This document shows positions 12,554-22,138 of a DNA stretch of 64,000 nucleotides, one piece after another. The notes below the pieces were generated by a model. The model ran no database searches and was not told where the DNA came from. It saw nothing but the letters and a program-made list of their open reading frames with translations. The stretch lies in the NCBI GenBank assembly GCA_035771165.1, contig JAWNZC010000419.1:3790001-3854000 (forward strand), written 5' to 3'. How positions within the stretch are numbered: the first letter of the stretch is position 1; each line of letters begins with the position of its first letter. The stretch comes from Paragorgia papillata. Taxonomy: Eukaryota > Cnidaria > Anthozoa > Scleralcyonacea > Coralliidae. A program made the translations under genes and the position numbers.

Positions 12554-12955
12554 TCTTTATTTTAACACGCTAACAACGTCAGCAAAGGCTGATTTCCACG
12601 AAGGGCGTGTATAAGGAAACTAGAAATTAAATTTACATACAGTACAGAAAACTAAATAACTTTTAAACTAACTAACAAATGGTAATGTCAATATTAAGTG
12701 AAGATAGATATTGTTACATACTTTTATGAGTAGCAATTTTTCTCACGAATAATGAGAGCGATTTGCTCTCCCTAATTTCTGTAGGTAATGAATTCCATAT
12801 GGATGCCCCATCAAACATGAAACTCTTTTTCATATTATTTGTACGTGGCTGTGGCAAGCAAAGAGTTGTAGCTATGTCTCGCAAATTATGATTTGTGACT
12901 TCCTTTTTATAAGTGAAAAGATTTGAGAGGGATTTCGGCCCCAGCTCATTGAAAA
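12554..12955 (-). pseudogene. 5'-truncated LINE, RT C-terminus and 3' UTR with (TATC)n tail
   Basis: The minus-strand frame ends LSNLFTYKKEVTNHNLRD, LCLPQPRTNNMKKSFMFDG and ASIWNSLPTEIRESKSLSLF, the typical end of an L2/CR1-like LINE polymerase protein, with a stop at 12714. A 3' UTR follows with AATAAA just before the (TATC)n tail at 12553. A related fragment is at 40459-40793. The upstream part of the open frame (to 13145) belongs to other repeat DNA. Confidence 0.7.
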
Positions 12956-12986
12956 AAAGTGGTGAACTGCCGATGTTTTTAGTAAC

Positions 12987-13027
12987 GAAATACTGACGTT
13001 TCGAGCGGAACCCGTCATCAGAGTTAA
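12987..13027 (-). ncRNA. Minimal hammerhead ribozyme motif (Penelope-type)
   Basis: On the minus strand CTGATGA (13015-13021) is followed by a 4-bp stem II (GGGT/GCTC) and GAAACGTC (12995-13002). A 3-bp stem I can form between ACT before the core and AGT after the GUC cleavage site. Stem III is only the self-complementary ACGU, as in the minimal hammerheads of Penelope-like retroelements, which act as dimers. The core is canonical; activity and the host element are inferred. Confidence 0.6.
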
Positions 13028-13145
13028 ATATGAGGAAATAAAGTAAAACAGCGCTTATATATGCCAAATCTATTCTATGTTCCGCAAGAAGAGAAAAACG
13101 TTCGACGGTGGGCATTTCACAACGTTGTGTACCCTTATATCTCAA

Positions 13146-13325
13146 GATTTTGTTAACGGCTGAAAAAACAATTCGGTCACTTTGGTCTCTATTCTTTAAT
13201 CGTCAATATTCAAAGACTCGGGACAAACAGTTGCACTTAGTTAACACTTAGTTAAACTAAACCATTGAGTGATTATATATCATTTACGAAGTTTATACGT
13301 CAATATATGAAAATGATCTGTTGTA
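13146..13325. other. Intergenic stretch, nothing recognised
   Basis: AT-rich sequence between the hammerhead-bearing repeat and the cysteine-rich pseudogene fragment. A short direct repeat (acttagttaa twice, near 13237-13252) is the only structure I see. Confidence 0.4.
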
Positions 13326-13578
13326 GTACAGTTCATCGTCAGTATTTAGTATAGGCAGATCTAACAGCCTTTGTTGAAATAATCAGGAGGAGGAGGAGGC
13401 ATCAGGAGTACTTCTGTGTTATCTTGAGCAATTTGGGTGTTTTGTAAGATCGACAACCGTTGCACCAGTTTGTTGGTTGAGCACTATGCCTTGTTGAGCT
13501 CGTCCACGTGATGCTGACGTACTACCGCAACAGCAACAGACGACAATGGTGATTGGGATGACGACAACAACAAGGACG
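13326..13578 (-). pseudogene. Decayed C-terminal fragment of the Cys-rich membrane protein family
   Basis: The minus strand reads SVLVVVVIPITIVVCCCCG then STSASRGRAQQG, clearly the membrane helix, Cys cluster and start of the tail of this family. A stop then cuts off the Pro-rich tail. The 5' part, with signal peptide and Cys modules, is replaced at about 13579 by a repeat. It is the most divergent member seen, so it is an old copy. Confidence 0.7.
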
Positions 13579-13760
13579 GATAATCCGTTTCACTGCATCG
13601 ATATTTCATTGGCTGATGAACACAGTGAACTCTATATAACTCTTCTTCCGGATAACAAGAATCCTGTGATGGCGTGAACGGATTATCCCAGAGCCTCTCG
13701 TTTCCCGTCCGCTGGGTAAGGGGAACGTAGGCTCTGGGAACGAGATTGGGATTATCCGGC
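13579..13760. repeat. Dispersed repeat ending in the TCCCAGAGCC / GGCTCTGGGAACGAGA motif
   Basis: The same block recurs near 63180-63345, and its motifs recur near 59590 and 59945-60005. The core is an inverted repeat (CCCAGAGCC against GGCTCTGGG) around CGTTTCCCG. It breaks the Cys-rich pseudogene at 13578, which suggests a MITE-like insertion; the ends are not precisely defined. Confidence 0.55.
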
Positions 13761-15010
13761 CCCCACACTGTTAGAGAGCCGCGCAATTTTTCGAGAATTT
13801 GCCTGATTCGGCGAAAACTGCATGAAAATTCGATTGTAGCCGCCATTTTATTCGCGACTGCCCTGGAAATGACTTATTTTCCCGCGCGAGCCCGCGCAAT
13901 TTTCACGAGATGCCCGCGAGAGTCATCGTATTAATGCAAAGTATTCGAGCTATTTTAATATATCTCGACAGACGCGCACATATTTCTAAAATAAACAGAT
14001 TAACACTGAGGGCTTCGTATTTCTTGGACGTGACTGACTTCGTATTCACGTTCATTGCTCACTGGAATCATTTATTATTTCACCATGACAAATGAATCTA
14101 TATAAGTGCACTTCCTTTGCTTTACTTAATCTTTTGACAAAAACCGAAATCAACGTACAAGTTCAACGTCTCGTCTAGCTAAACATTAAAGTGAAAACGA
14201 AAGCAAACAAAGCTGACGTTTATTGTCATATTTGCATGTGCTTGGAAAGTTAGAGCGAACTGTGATTTGGGGCATGTATAGATCCGTTCTGTCTTACCAA
14301 AAAGCTATTTTTTGTAAAAGTCTTCAGTCGTGAACAAGCTAGACGTATAACTAACTTAACTTTGCCCTTATGTACTTGATAATTGCGAATTTCGGCCTGA
14401 AATCATCCACGTCAATTCAAAACTCAAATAGTGAAATAAAAGTAGTGTGTTGCGTAGCCAGTGTAACCCAGTGTTGAAACAGCAATCGAAATATAGTTAC
14501 TTACCCCGCTCTATGTATAAATTGCAATTAAAACTCATTCCAGCTAACCGGGCTAGCTATAACTGCCTAACTTAACCGCCGAGAGAAAGGAAAAGCGTTC
14601 CACGTATCACGAAGCCTTTCACTCTCATTGTTTATCTGGCCAAACAGCTTTGCTCGTGATGGGAAGACATATTGGAAGGCTTAAGCCCACGCGAAACACG
14701 TTTCTTACAACTACCGGTCAAAGCCCGACCCTGGCTTCATCTAACAATTTAAATATTTCTGTAAAGTCGAGCGAATTTATACATAAGTATACCATTTTAA
14801 TATTAACGGAGAATGAGAAGTCAACTTTTTAAACATTAATTTTAATCATCGATATATGTCAACATTGCTCATATTGAGTATGAAATAACAGCAATAACTG
14901 AAAGAAAACGAAAGTACTTGTACACATGTTACCAACTAGCTTACTTATAAAGAAAACTATAAGCTATACGTTAAGATTAAGTTTATATGTCAATATAAAA
15001 GTGTTCTGGA
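13761..15010. other. 3' flank of Cys-rich gene A; part of a duplicated unit
   Basis: No coding signal. The part from about 14380 to 15010 is repeated downstream of gene C (about 24390-24890), gene D (about 28580-29090) and partly gene H (about 58050-58410). So the 3' flank was duplicated with the genes. 13760-14380 also has blocks shared with 19.3-19.5 kb and 57.5 kb (acgttcattgctcac, aaaaccgaaatcaac). Confidence 0.6.
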
Positions 15011-15027
15011 ATACATGCAGTTCATCG

Positions 15028-15624
15028 TCAGTATTTGTAGGCTGGAGGCGGAACTTGAGTTTGAAATTGTGCTGGTGGGATGTTTTGGCCTTGATTCGCA
15101 TAAGCAGGAGGCGGATAAGGAGAACTCTGGAATTGTCCTGGGTTATTTTGAACAGTTTGGGTGTTCTGTAGAGCGACAACTGTTGCGCTAGTTGTTGGTT
15201 GAGTTAGGATTACGCCTCGTTGAGCTCGTCCACGCGATGCTGACGCCACGCCGCAACAGCAACAGGCGATAATGGCGATGGGGATGACGACAGCAACAAG
15301 CACGCTTACAACAATAACACCAATAATCCAGGAGGCTAAAGCTTTGGTTACGTCGTCCAAACAATCTGATGTTGTACAATAGTTGGATGAACTACAGCAT
15401 TCACCTGTTCCACCACAATCGCTGTTTGAGTCACAAGACTGACCAACGCAGCTATAACGACAGACACTACTTTCCCAAGCATACTCTTGCTTACAGCAGT
15501 ACTTGTTAGAATCACAACCCGAGTTGGAATAACACTCATCATAAGCTTCTACTTGAAGTTTCTTTTCGCTCAACAATAAAGCAAGAGACAGGAGAACAGC
15601 AAGGCATATGTTGAACGTAAACAT
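15028..15624 (-). CDS. Cys-rich type I membrane protein, gene A (one module)
   Basis: 198 residues in a single exon. Residues 1-27 form a signal peptide (MFTFNICLAVLLSLALLL, likely cleaved after VEA). Residues 31-88 hold 12 Cys as two six-Cys halves spaced C-x5-C-x5-CC-x5-10-C-x3-4-C, a knottin-like pattern. A membrane helix (about 97-120, SWIIGVIVVSVLVAVVIPIA) is followed by CCCC, a candidate palmitoylation site, and a Pro-rich cytoplasmic tail with two PPAY motifs (172-175, 193-196) of the WW-domain-binding type. The layout recalls Shisa-type proteins, but homology is not shown and the function is unknown. The start is fixed by the signal peptide and a CAACAATG context shared by the paralogues. 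Confidence 0.85.
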   Translation of the reverse strand: MFTFNICLAVLLSLALLLSEKKLQVEAYDECYSNSGCDSNKYCCKQEYAWESSVCRYSCVGQSCDSNSDCGGTGECCSSSNYCTTSDCLDDVTKALASWIIGVIVVSVLVAVVIPIAIIACCCCGVASASRGRAQRGVILTQPTTSATVVALQNTQTVQNNPGQFQSSPYPPPAYANQGQNIPPAQFQTQVPPPAYKY

Positions 15625-15705
15625 TGTTGACTATACTTCCCTCTGTATGCGACAATACCGCGCTATGACTCGTGATGTGATAAAACACTGTATTTATCTT
15701 GCGAT
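15625..15705 (-). promoter_or_regulatory. Conserved 5' flank / probable core promoter of gene A
   Basis: About 80 bp upstream of the ATG is nearly identical at genes A, E and C (CTGTATGCGACAA then CGCGCTATGACTCGTGATG on the plus strand), with partial matches at D and G. Read on the minus strand it has a TATA-like GATAAATACAG about 80 bp before the ATG. The same block stands without a gene at about 45910 and 63450. Confidence 0.5.
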
Positions 15706-15955
15706 TATCTCGCCCCCCACCCCGGGGGGGGAGTACTCGTATATAAGGGTACGGGTATGTGCCGCCCTATAGGGTATATATATAGGGGAGGGAACTCTGG
15801 TAGATTGGGCAAACTCTGGGAGTGGGCAAACTCGGGTGGAGTCGGAAAACTCAGATGTAGTGGGCAATGGGGGCCCCCATTGGGGGGATGTTACGTTGGC
15901 CACAAACTGCACAAAGTTGCCTGCAGACTATGCTAAAGGTTTTCGTCCCATTTGA
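15706..15955. repeat. GC-rich dispersed repeat (TATAAGGGTACGGGTATGTG type)
   Basis: A block starting at a G/C homopolymer and containing GGGTACGGGTATGTGCCGCC followed by TATAGGG repeats and GGGCAAACTC units. Copies lie at about 38150-38360, 45975-46310 and 63505-63830, each time next to the family's promoter-like sequence. Confidence 0.7.
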
Positions 15956-16200
15956 GGCAGAACTTCACTTGCGACAGTAACTTCTAGTAATGGTTGTATA
16001 GTCACAGATAAATAAGAAACTCACTGAAAATAATTCACCTGGACAGCGCTATCATGGGCTCTCTGTCCCTTCTGTTGTTTTATTTTTACCTTCTTCTAAC
16101 TCAGATTAAATTTGAGTAAGCGCATTCTTCCAAATCGAGGAAGCCTTTTGCAACACCATTACGGCACAAGGTTACTATTTAATACTTAAAGTACATTACT
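15956..16200. repeat. Left part of a composite repeat preceding the 20-bp minisatellite
   Basis: It starts GAGGCAGAACTTCACTTGCG and runs to the minisatellite. Near-identical copies precede the arrays at 38375-38620 and 60425-60625. Its first 35 bp also appear, in inverted form, at 32727, 32971 and 41090, suggesting a transposon terminus. Confidence 0.65.
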
Positions 16201-16770
16201 TGATGCTCGATTCAATTGCTTGATGCCCGATTCAATTGCTTGATACCCGATTCAATTGCTTGATACCCGATTCAATTGCTTGATGCCCGATTCAATTGCT
16301 TGATACCCGATTCAATTGCTTGATACCCGATTCAATTGCTTGATGCCCGATTCAATTGCTTGATGCCCGATTCAATTGCTTGATACCCGATTCAATTGCT
16401 TGATGCCCGATTCAATTGCTTGATGCCCGATTCAATTGCTTAATACCCGATTCAATTGTTTGATGCCCGATTCAATTGTGTGATGCCCGATTGAATTGTT
16501 TGATGCCCGATTCAAGTGTTTGATGCCCGATTCAATTGTTTGATGCCCGATTCAATTGTTTGATGCCCGATTCAATTGTACATGATTGATTCCCGATTCA
16601 ATTGTGTGATGCCCGATTCAATTGTTTGATGCCCGATTGCATAATACTGATCTCCGATTGGATTGCTTGAAACCCGATTCAATTGCTTGATGCCCGATTG
16701 CATAATATTGATGTCCGATTGGATTGCTTGAAACCCGATTCAATTACTTGATGTCCGATTTAATTGACTT
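16201..16770. repeat. 20-bp minisatellite array 1
   Basis: About 27 head-to-tail copies of TTGATGCCCGATTCAATTGC with GCC/ACC and GC/GT variants, breaking down on the right into longer variants (GCATAATACTGATCTCCGAT). Identical-type arrays occur at 38621-39165 and 60630-61144, with fragments around 31460-31512 and 31830-31905. Units are contiguous with no spacers. Confidence 0.95.
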
Positions 16771-17190
16771 GTTACCCAAACAACCCATTGACTTGTTATG
16801 ACGCAAACTTGAAAAACGTCGTTGGACAAATTCAAGTTCACAGGTTTAAAATCATAATGAATATTAGTTCGTAAGAAAACGCACTAATGACTTACTCTTT
16901 ATAACGTTTTTAGAATATTATTCCTTTCCTTTGCACACAAATATCATTTTTGTCTCGCGCAAAACTATTAATTACACGGTAATTTAAAACCTGATGTTGT
17001 GCCTTTAATAATAAGATCATATTATTATCCATTTCAGCTCACTTTTCAACGCCTGCCTCGTACCCAGGCGCGATGAAAAACAGGAGCGCGCAAGGAGCGA
17101 TGGGATAGGAGCGCTTTCTTCCCATCAGACCCTTCGCGGGACACCCTCCTCCCCCCAAAAGTTTCAACGTTGCAGTTTCAACGCGCGGTT
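16771..17190. repeat. Conserved right flank of the minisatellite plus (C)GTACCCAGG repeat
   Basis: The part from GACTTGTTATGACGCAAACT onward is repeated at 31908-32170 and 39170-39445. At about 17055 it enters a GCCTCGTACCCAGGCGC repeat whose intact form at 32192-32320 has inverted ends. No coding content. Confidence 0.65.
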
Positions 17191-18012
17191 CATTCTCGTC
17201 CCCAGAGCCTCTCCCGTGCTGGCGCGCGGAAAAGGCTCTGGGGGAATCCAAACCGGAACACCAAGATTCTTTGGGGTTCTTTCTAAAGCGCATGCGTTTA
17301 AGTTCGCGGTTTCGGAGTTGGTCACGAGATCATCGATAGTTGAGAATTTTCCTTTCGTTTTCGATTCTGGCGGTTTGGCTGTGACTGTCTCATATTAACT
17401 CGTTTGACTTTGGAACAGTTCTGACTGTGGTTGATTCCGTTCGAAGAAGGTCCTTGTCGAGTGTGACTCATCGCCGCGTTTACTCGGCGGGGAAAAAGAC
17501 ATTAAAATTAACGAGTTCGCTTCAGAATTCAGATCGAAGAGTCGCGTCGGAATTTATTCGTATTTACGGCCTCTTTTAGTGAAGGTAGTTCTCTTTAATT
17601 TGTTGCACCGTTCGTTTATATTTGACTTGTATATTTCAATGAGATTTTTATTAAATATGTACCATACACCGAGCCATACACGAACAGCCTGCAGTGTGTT
17701 GTCTATCGTCTGTCGGTTTCAAATTGCTGTCTGTCTTCTGTCTTTGAATTTATTATTAAAGAGAAACGGGTTGATTGCTTTCAAAAACGTTCGATTAAAT
17801 TGTTCGGATTAGAACTATAGTTAGAAATCTGCTTCGTTGTCAGCTTTCGTGTTTCAAATACTGTTTATTTATTAACATTCACTAAGCTCCGTTAATTAGG
17901 CCTTTGAATTTGAACAACGAATCAGATCGCGATGTATATGGATTTCCCCAGAGCCCAAAATTTCCGAAGGCATGCCTTCCCTTTTCATGAAAGGGCTCTG
18001 GGGACGAGAATG
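17191..18012. mobile_element. MITE-like DNA transposon with 9-bp target duplication (822 bp)
   Basis: Inverted ends CATTCTCGTCCCCAGAGCC and GGCTCTGGGGACGAGAATG are flanked by the direct repeat CGCGCGGTT (17182-17190 and 18013-18021). The paralogous site at about 32330 has one CGCGCGGTT and no insert, an empty-site control within the window. No transposase is visible. Confidence 0.85.
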
Positions 18013-18021
18013 CGCGCGGTT

Positions 18022-18330
18022 CGGAAGTTCGTTGCCAAGTATCATATTACGTTTCTAAATTCAGAAGTTCATTACGAAGTTCGATTTGATGTTCAAATGT
18101 TCGATTCGAAGTTCACAGTTACGGAAAAGCTTCGGTCGACCAGACTTTCTTTTGATATGATTTATGTCGGAAAATATGTTGTTAATCATCATTCTGCAAT
18201 TCCAAATTACCAACAGAATGGCGCAAAGTTGAACTTCGAATCGAACATTCGAACTTCAAATCGAACTTCGTAACTACTTCTGAATTTATAAACGTAATTT
18301 GATACTTGGCAACGAACTTGCAAACCACGC
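18022..18330. mobile_element. Palindromic MITE rich in TTCGAAGTTC motifs
   Basis: The left arm (GGAAGTTCGTTGCCAAGTAT and on) is repeated in reverse at about 18228-18325. Copies lie at 32333-32640 and at 40360-41000, the latter split by a LINE fragment. No protein is encoded. Confidence 0.7.
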
Positions 18331-18396
18331 GTTGAATAGTGGTGAGCTGATGCCTGTCGTATGATCAAATTGCATTTTTGTTCACACCTCACATGA

Positions 18397-18684
18397 TAAT
18401 AGAATAGAATAGAATAAAACTTTATTTTACGAGGGAAAAGACGTATTAACCGTAAATGTTATCTAACATACGGCCCTCGCAATATTACAATATTTACAAA
18501 TACAACAGACAGAATTAATACACTATATATGGAAATAATGTCAAGTGATAAACTAGTCAAGTAGAAACACATTTACAATTCAATAAAAAATTACAATTGA
18601 CGCAAAAAAGGTCTTCCAGATGGTTAATACAGGTAAGTTTATGAAGAAAGTAATTACGGAGTTTGCGTTTAGTAGTAGTTAATC
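18397..18684 (-). pseudogene. 5'-truncated LINE fragment with (TTCTA)n tail
   Basis: The minus-strand frame reads RLTTTKRKLRNYFLHKL then LEDLFCVNCNFLLNCKC and a stop, followed by a 3' UTR, an AATAAA-like hexamer and a short TATTC-type tail at 18397-18420. A shorter relative is at 35743-35870. The family is not identified beyond LINE-like. Confidence 0.5.
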
Positions 18685-19242
18685 TTAAAGTGCCTCTATG
18701 GCCTGTGGGATCTTTACATATTTAAATAACTTAGGTTAAAAGAAAATGTTTCCCGAAATTTTTTCTCAAAAATATTAAATCCCCGCCCATTAACAGCGCT
18801 TCAAAGTTGGTACCTCTATAACTGTGACCGTGCAATAGGGACATGGTGCGAGTTTACTCTGTGACGTCACGGTCGGAACCGAACTTCTGACTATTTAGTG
18901 TGTTTTTGGTATTGCGTCTCTTAAACCTTTATTTAAGCAATGAAAACTTTAGATATATTCATCAATATGTTCCAAGATGGTTCGTCTGACTCAGACTCGG
19001 TGGAGGAAATTTTGGTGTTCCGACTGTGACGCAAATGTGACGTAAATCTATCAATTAGAGCCCAGGCCCAAGAAAACGGTCTAACTTTCAAAATGGCGCG
19101 ATTTGGGCTGATTTGGCCAACTTCGGAGCACTGTTAATGGGCGAGCATTTAATATTTTTGAGAAAAAATTTCGGGAAACATTGTCTTTTAACCTAAGTTA
19201 TTTAAATATGTAAAGATCCCACAGACCATAGAGGCACTTTAA
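18685..19242. mobile_element. TTAA-flanked MITE with about 110-bp inverted ends
   Basis: It starts TTAAAGTGCCTCTATGGCCT and ends with the reverse complement (CATAGAGGCACTTTAA). The arms extend through TTTCTCAAAAATATTAAAT on both sides. The TTAA boundaries point to a piggyBac-type mechanism. Interior without ORF. Confidence 0.75.
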
Positions 19243-20304
19243 CGTGAAAGCATCAGAAGTACATGCAGGTGACAATGACATGATATGCCCCTCGAACATG
19301 CATTAGCACTTCGTATTCACGTTCATTCCTCATTGTCACTGGAATCATTTAATATTCCACCGACCATGACGAATGAATCTATACGTGCACTTTCTTTGCT
19401 TTATTTAATCTTTTGGCAAAAACCGAGATCAACGTCTTGCTATACACGATAAACTGAAAGCGAAAGTAAACAAAGCGGACGTTTAAGAACACTGAGTGAT
19501 CTGCAACAAGATAAAGCCCCTTTTTACTGCAATTTTTCTCACTTAGACACATGCGATTGAATCGATGACTTGCCAAAGTATTGAACTTCAAATAGCTCTG
19601 AATAAATGGTCCAATTACAGACAATACATTCGTAAGTCAATCCATTCTATCGCATGTGCCAGAAGGAGAAAAAGTCGCAGCAAAAATAGCCTGTGTAAAC
19701 GAGCCTAATAGTCGTGTAGGTTCGTTCTGTGCGAGCCAGCCCGGGTAGTTTGCGGGCTGGCTAGCCCGTTTGCTTGCTGGCTACTCTTTGCCGCGATCTC
19801 ACATCTTGTGTTTATATGAGAGCCGAGCGAGATCTCGATTTGTGAGACCGAGATCTTAGTTACCCGTTTTTGTTTTTTTTCCATGTGGGCTGGCACTAAA
19901 ACTTATACGCGACAAGATTTGTTTTTCTCAGCTTTTTGCGACATATAAACAATTACTGTAATATAGCCAAGAGAAAGGAAAAGTGTTACACATATCACGA
20001 AATAAGACACTTAAGAAAGCTGTAAACACTCCACAGTTGTTTTTAACCTTTTCATTCGCATTGTAATGTTGTGGGATAACTTTATCTTTTCACTCGAACG
20101 CCAGACGGTCTAGTATACTCGTCAAGGGAAGACGTGTCGGCGGAAAGCCACGTGAAATATCTGATCCCGCCAATATACTACTAGTCAAAGACCTACACTA
20201 TGGCTTTACCGAACAATTTAGATATTTCTGTGAAGTCGAGCGAATTTGTACATAAATACCCTTAATAAAATAACCTAAAGTTTAAACATTATTAATTTTA
20301 TAAG
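19243..20304. repeat. Segmental duplication block (copy 1)
   Basis: Non-coding sequence repeated at 35875-37215 and, for its right part, at 42480-42830 and 57880-58160. It includes GCTGGCTAGCCCG palindromic motifs near 19740-19790 and a conserved stretch from AGCCAAGAGAAAGGAAAA to GTCGAGCGAATTTGTACAT. It holds no gene that I recognise. Confidence 0.65.
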
Positions 20305-20739
20305 ACCCCGTTTACACTAGAGCAAAAGTTTTCGGATTCGTGACGAATCCGGAACGTTTTAGTGCCGGATTCGTTTTGCCGTTTACACACAAAAGAATGA
20401 ATCCGGAATAAAAACTTTCCGGTTTGATCACGTATCCGGAGATTTCGAATCCGGAAAAAAATGTAGAAACTTCGTATCCGAATAGTTTTGAATCCGAGAT
20501 AATATACGTATAGTGTAAACGGTTATGCCGATGAATTCGGATGCTCTTCCGCTCGTAGTCATGTGAGGTTGCGGTGGAACCAACATGGTCAACATATTAA
20601 CTGAGTTAAAGGAATTCCGAGTTTAGTGTAAAGGGACGAATCTGCGAATACTGTTGTAGTGTAAACGCCTAACGAATCCGAATACTCGGTACGAAGTGAA
20701 TCCGGAAACATTTACGAATCCGGAAACTTTTGCTCTAGT
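20305..20739. mobile_element. hAT-like MITE (CCCCGTTTACACTAGAGCAA ends)
   Basis: The left end CACTAGAGCAAAAGTTTTCG and right end GGAAACTTTTGCTCTAGT are inverted; the interior is full of short GAATCCGG inverted motifs. A degraded relative (GGAACCAACATGGTCAACAT to GGAAACGTTTGCTCTGG) lies at 48735-49130, and a shared piece at 20560. Confidence 0.65.
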
Positions 20740-20861
20740 ATTAATCATCGATGTATGTCACTATTGCTCATATAGAATATGAAATAACAGCAATATCTGA
20801 AAGAAAACGAAAGTACTTGTACACATGTTACCAACTAGCTTAATTATAAAGAAAACTATCA

Positions 20862-21550
20862 CTTGGTCGAGTGACGACTAGGCCTCCTTCACTTCGTGGT
20901 CCACGCGATGCTGACGCCACGTCGCAACAGCAACAGACGATAATGGCGATGGGGATGAGAACAGCAACAAACACGCTTAAAACACTGAATAACACCAATA
21001 ACCCAGGCGGCTAACGCTTTGGCCACGTCGTCCAAACAACCAGATTGTTCAAACAGCATTCACCTGGTCCACCACAACTGATCGCTATTCGAACTACAAG
21101 ACTGGCCAACGCAACCGCCATAACCACAGACATGTAAAAGGTAGGAATACCTTTGTTTACAGCAGTACTCGTTGAAACCACAATCCAAGTTGGAAGAGCA
21201 TTCATAGGGAGAAGCAGTTGTTTTATAACAACCCGATCTTGTACAAATGTTGCCCGAACAGCATTCACCTGATGGTCCACCACAATCGCTGTTCGAGTAA
21301 CAAGACCGCCCAACGCAGCCGCCATAACGACAGACATTACTTTGCCAGTAATTCCCTTGCTTACAGCAGTACGTATACTTGTAACCGGCACAATCAGAGT
21401 TGGAAAGGCACTCAGTACAACCATTTGTACAAACGTTGTTCAAACAACATTCTCCTGTTCCACCACAATCGCTGTCAGTCAAGCTGCCATAATGACAGAC
21501 ACTATACTTTGCCCGGAATACCTTCTGCAGCAGTAGTAGTTGTAACTTGG
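20862..21550 (-). pseudogene. Cys-rich membrane protein pseudogene B
   Basis: Two further modules plus a broken first one can be read (TDSDCGGTGECCLNNVC, YCCKQGNYWQSNVCRYGGC, ECSSNLDCGFNEYCCKQ), with a frameshift after CVGQSCSSNSD at about 21065. The membrane-helix sequence and the Cys cluster are still visible at about 20925-21030. The signal peptide is missing at the right end and the Pro-rich tail is deleted on the left. It is closest to gene G (shared ACTTGGTCGAGTGACGAC). Confidence 0.75.
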
Positions 21551-22138
21551 GGCATGATATAGATCCGTTTTCTCTCACCAAAAGCCTATTTTTTGTACAA
21601 GTCTTGACTCATGAGCAAGACGTAATCTATATCCGATAACTATAACGTAACTTTGCCCTTATTTACTTGATAATTGCGAATTTCGGCCTGAAATCATCCT
21701 CCTCGGCCACCTTCGGGGAATGGCTTTGTGGCCGCTTAATAGAGGATTGCCGCCAGCAATGGGCCTTGGGTGTGGTCAAATGTCCTTTTATTCGATTCTA
21801 AAACACTGATAACAGTAACAGTAACAAGTAGACTTTAAAAAAAACAACAAGTAGTTAACAAAACAGTTTTCAAAACCCGAGAAAATAACATTAAAATAGT
21901 TATCAATGTGCATCTGTCGATGCGGTGCACTGAGTTTCAAAGCGCAAAGCAAGTCATTTGTCTTTGAAATTGATAGAGCTAGCTCCTCATATCCATGATA
22001 CTGTGCGAAATTCCGCAGTCTCAGCACGCCAAATCCCGTCACAAGGAGGGATTTGACGCAAAGTAAAGAGTAGTGTTTCTCTGCACCGGACATGCAAATA
22101 TTTTTATTACCGACAATGTTTTTGAATTTGATTACAGT

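Noticed and set aside
15028..15624. Calling the Cys-rich family venom toxins because of knottin-like spacing
   Set aside because: The conserved membrane helix and cytoplasmic PPxY tail indicate anchored cell-surface proteins, not secreted toxins.
16201..16770. Possible CRISPR-like array
   Set aside because: Units are contiguous 20-mers without unique spacers, and the genome is eukaryotic; it is a minisatellite.
21218..21562. Plus-strand ORFs opposite the Cys-rich genes (here and at 25214, 43406, 43567, 58783)
   Set aside because: Antisense shadows of the Cys-rich modules; they lack start context, and the sense frame explains the conservation.
21788..22093. 101-residue minus ORF as a host gene
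   Set aside because: It lies inside a Tigger-like element and is flanked by LINE DNA; at most a transposase remnant, and the similarity is too weak to call.
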